Source: Neodiprion pinetum | Taxonomy: Eukaryota; Arthropoda; Insecta; Hymenoptera; Diprionidae | Reading direction: 5' to 3' | Assembly (NCBI RefSeq): GCF_021155775.2 | Contig: NC_060235.2 | Span: 21,709,598-21,773,597, forward strand | DNA length: 64,000 bases | Shown here: piece by piece, positions 62,395-64,000 of the stretch | Numbering within the stretch: the first letter of the stretch is position 1 | How the letters are laid out: the number at the start of each line of letters is the position of its first letter | The notes under the pieces: model-generated | The model's database searches: none | Told to the model about the DNA's origin: nothing | The model's input: only the letters and a program-made list of their open reading frames with translations | Position numbers and translations under genes: made by a program

Positions 62395-64000
62395 AAAGCG
62401 CATCAATTTCGTCTCTGACTTTTTTCCCAATTGCATTTTTCCTTCGTTTTCGCCATTTTATTCTGCATTATTCAGGGCAAATTCGATGGATTATACAAAC
62501 GTTACGCTGGTTGAAGTAACTGCACGAATCTGTACGTTTGCCGAGGGGGAAAATGGGGCTCGCAATTAATCTTCGTTCGGTTTGCGTCGTATATACGTCT
62601 ACGTTTATATAGTTTGAAACAGTTTATCGGGTGGGGGGCTGAATCCTGTGCGCAAATTCCTGCAGGATACGGACGACTAATCGCTAAAACGACAAACTAT
62701 CTCCACCACTTCGTGAATTCACTGTAACTATCGGAGTTTGCTGTTGATTTGTCGTTCACGGGTTAATCTTATTGTTTTTTCTCTCCTTTTTTCTTTATTC
62801 CACAAAGAGGTTCGTTAACCAAAAATCAATTTCATTACGAGATATAATCGCACGTTGATTATTTATAGAATTATTATATTCTTAAGCTGCAAACATCCAA
62901 TGCATCGTAAGAAAAAACTTGGATATCGGTCGATGGTTAATTAAGTATCGTTCATATTCGTTTCATACGATTGTTCATTTTATTCAGAATTAAACACTAT
63001 CTTCTACGAATCGTAAAGATGGAAGAAAAAAAAAAAAAAACTTCAAGACACACACACACACACACACGGAAAAGCAGTTTTCCAGGAAACGTGTGAATAA
63101 TCGTGTGGAATAAGCGAATACTTCGATAAGTTCAAAATCTCAGGTGATAGTATTTACAAATCTCTCGGTAAACTTATTCGGTCAATTTGAGGTATGATGT
63201 AAATGATTAAAAAGAAAATTACGTTCAAACGTTCAAAAAACTGAAAGAAGCTTTGTAATTGGACAAGAAAAATTGTTCAAAAAGTTAGTTTCTTTTTTTT
63301 TTGTTTTCACTTCGATCGCGCAATCGTTTCCTCTTCCCTATACGTGCATTTATACATATACGATATGTGTACATAGATACCGAGCATCGAAGCTTCGGGT
63401 ATATAACCGGCATTTATTTGTGAAGCTTTTACCGTGAGCGGACTCGACATACGTGTCCGAAATAACCGTATAACCTGGTTTCTTCAGAAAACGCAGCTCT
63501 ATATATATATATATATATGTGTGTGTGTGCGCGTGTGTATGTATATATATATATAGCGTATTATATGAGCATCGCGAGCTTGAAGCTTTGCACGGGGTTC
63601 ACAAAGAAAAGTCCATCGCGACCCGTTCCTCTGTTATTGCGCATAGAAGGGCGGGTCCCTTTCAAATCCTTGTGCAGACTACTTTGCCGCATTTTTTTCT
63701 ATCTCGTTTTTTTGTTTCGCTTGATTTCTTTGAAGCTTTTTCAAACCTGGCAGAGAAACTCTTAGGATTTCACTGACCGTGAGTATTTTCTTCCCGTACG
63801 AAACATTTCTCATCGTTTATCGATTTTTCTTTTTCCCACTCGTCGGAAAGTCGAATTCTTCGCTTCACTAAAATTCATGCCTCGTTTTTTTTTCAAATTA
63901 CAGGAAATAAGAAATATAAAATAATAAAAAGATGAGGATTAATTTCTTCCGAATTCTATCACTGCAATTTTATCCTTCTGATTATTATTTTTTCCCAACA
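62281..64000. other. Downstream AT-rich sequence, no gene seen
   Basis: Contains a GA run (62361-62395), a CA run (63048-63067) and a composite TA/GT microsatellite (63499-63555). The 82- and 85-codon open frames at 63.5-63.8 kb start inside the TA/GT microsatellite and are not credible genes. Further DIP 3' exons could lie beyond the window. Confidence 0.6.

Noticed and set aside
1..64000. tRNA, rRNA, CRISPR, bacterial operon or phage features
   Set aside because: Scanned by eye; the architecture is eukaryotic. No cloverleaf, spacer array or dense coding was seen, though a tool such as a covariance-model search was not available.

Overview
The window is eukaryotic, non-coding-rich DNA, most likely from an insect. 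The only gene I can support is a multi-exon, Ig-domain neuronal cell-surface protein of the Dpr-interacting protein (DIP)/lachesin-like family. Its coding exons are short and separated by introns of up to about 11 kb. CG dinucleotides are common (TCGA, CGAA and similar strings recur throughout), and there are GA/CT and TA microsatellites and small long-inverted-repeat elements. This fits a hymenopteran such as a sawfly, but the species is inferred and not proven.

Layout. Positions 1-36,697 hold no exon I can prove. This stretch is 5' flank and/or the first large intron(s) of the DIP gene, with weak candidates for a signal-peptide exon (872-947), a 5'UTR exon (ending at 1482) and a TATA promoter (24,215). 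It also holds two MITE-like elements (8661-8996 and 11,691-12,285), a diverged duplication (20,272-20,850) and several degenerate tandem arrays (17.1-17.8 kb, 25.0 kb, 29.9-30.3 kb). From 36,698 to 62,112 seven well-supported coding exons and one probable terminal exon lie on the + strand: 36698-36792, 47825-48032, 53092-53244, 55229-55357, 55475-55612, 60821-60970, 61152-61208 and 62096-62112. Their splice phases join in one continuous frame and give three complete Ig domains with all six disulfide cysteines. A CACTG-ended MITE sits 196 bp upstream of the first exon. Another degenerate array (38.5-39.4 kb) lies in the 11-kb intron. Two related ~630-bp long-inverted-repeat elements share the 5.2-kb intron before the last Ig exon. 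Positions 62,113-64,000 are a probable 3'UTR with a polyadenylation signal, followed by AT-rich sequence.

Reading. The mature protein encoded here is about 315 residues: Ig1 (exons 1-2), Ig2 (exons 3-4), Ig3 (exons 5-6) and a short tail (exons 7-8). By family knowledge, DIPs bind Dpr proteins through Ig1 on opposing neurons and help specify synaptic partners. The signal peptide exon is not proven in the window, and no certain GPI-attachment or transmembrane tail is visible. I found no tRNA, rRNA, CRISPR array or autonomous transposon, and no second convincing protein-coding gene on either strand. The long ORFs outside the eight exons behave like chance or repeat-derived frames.
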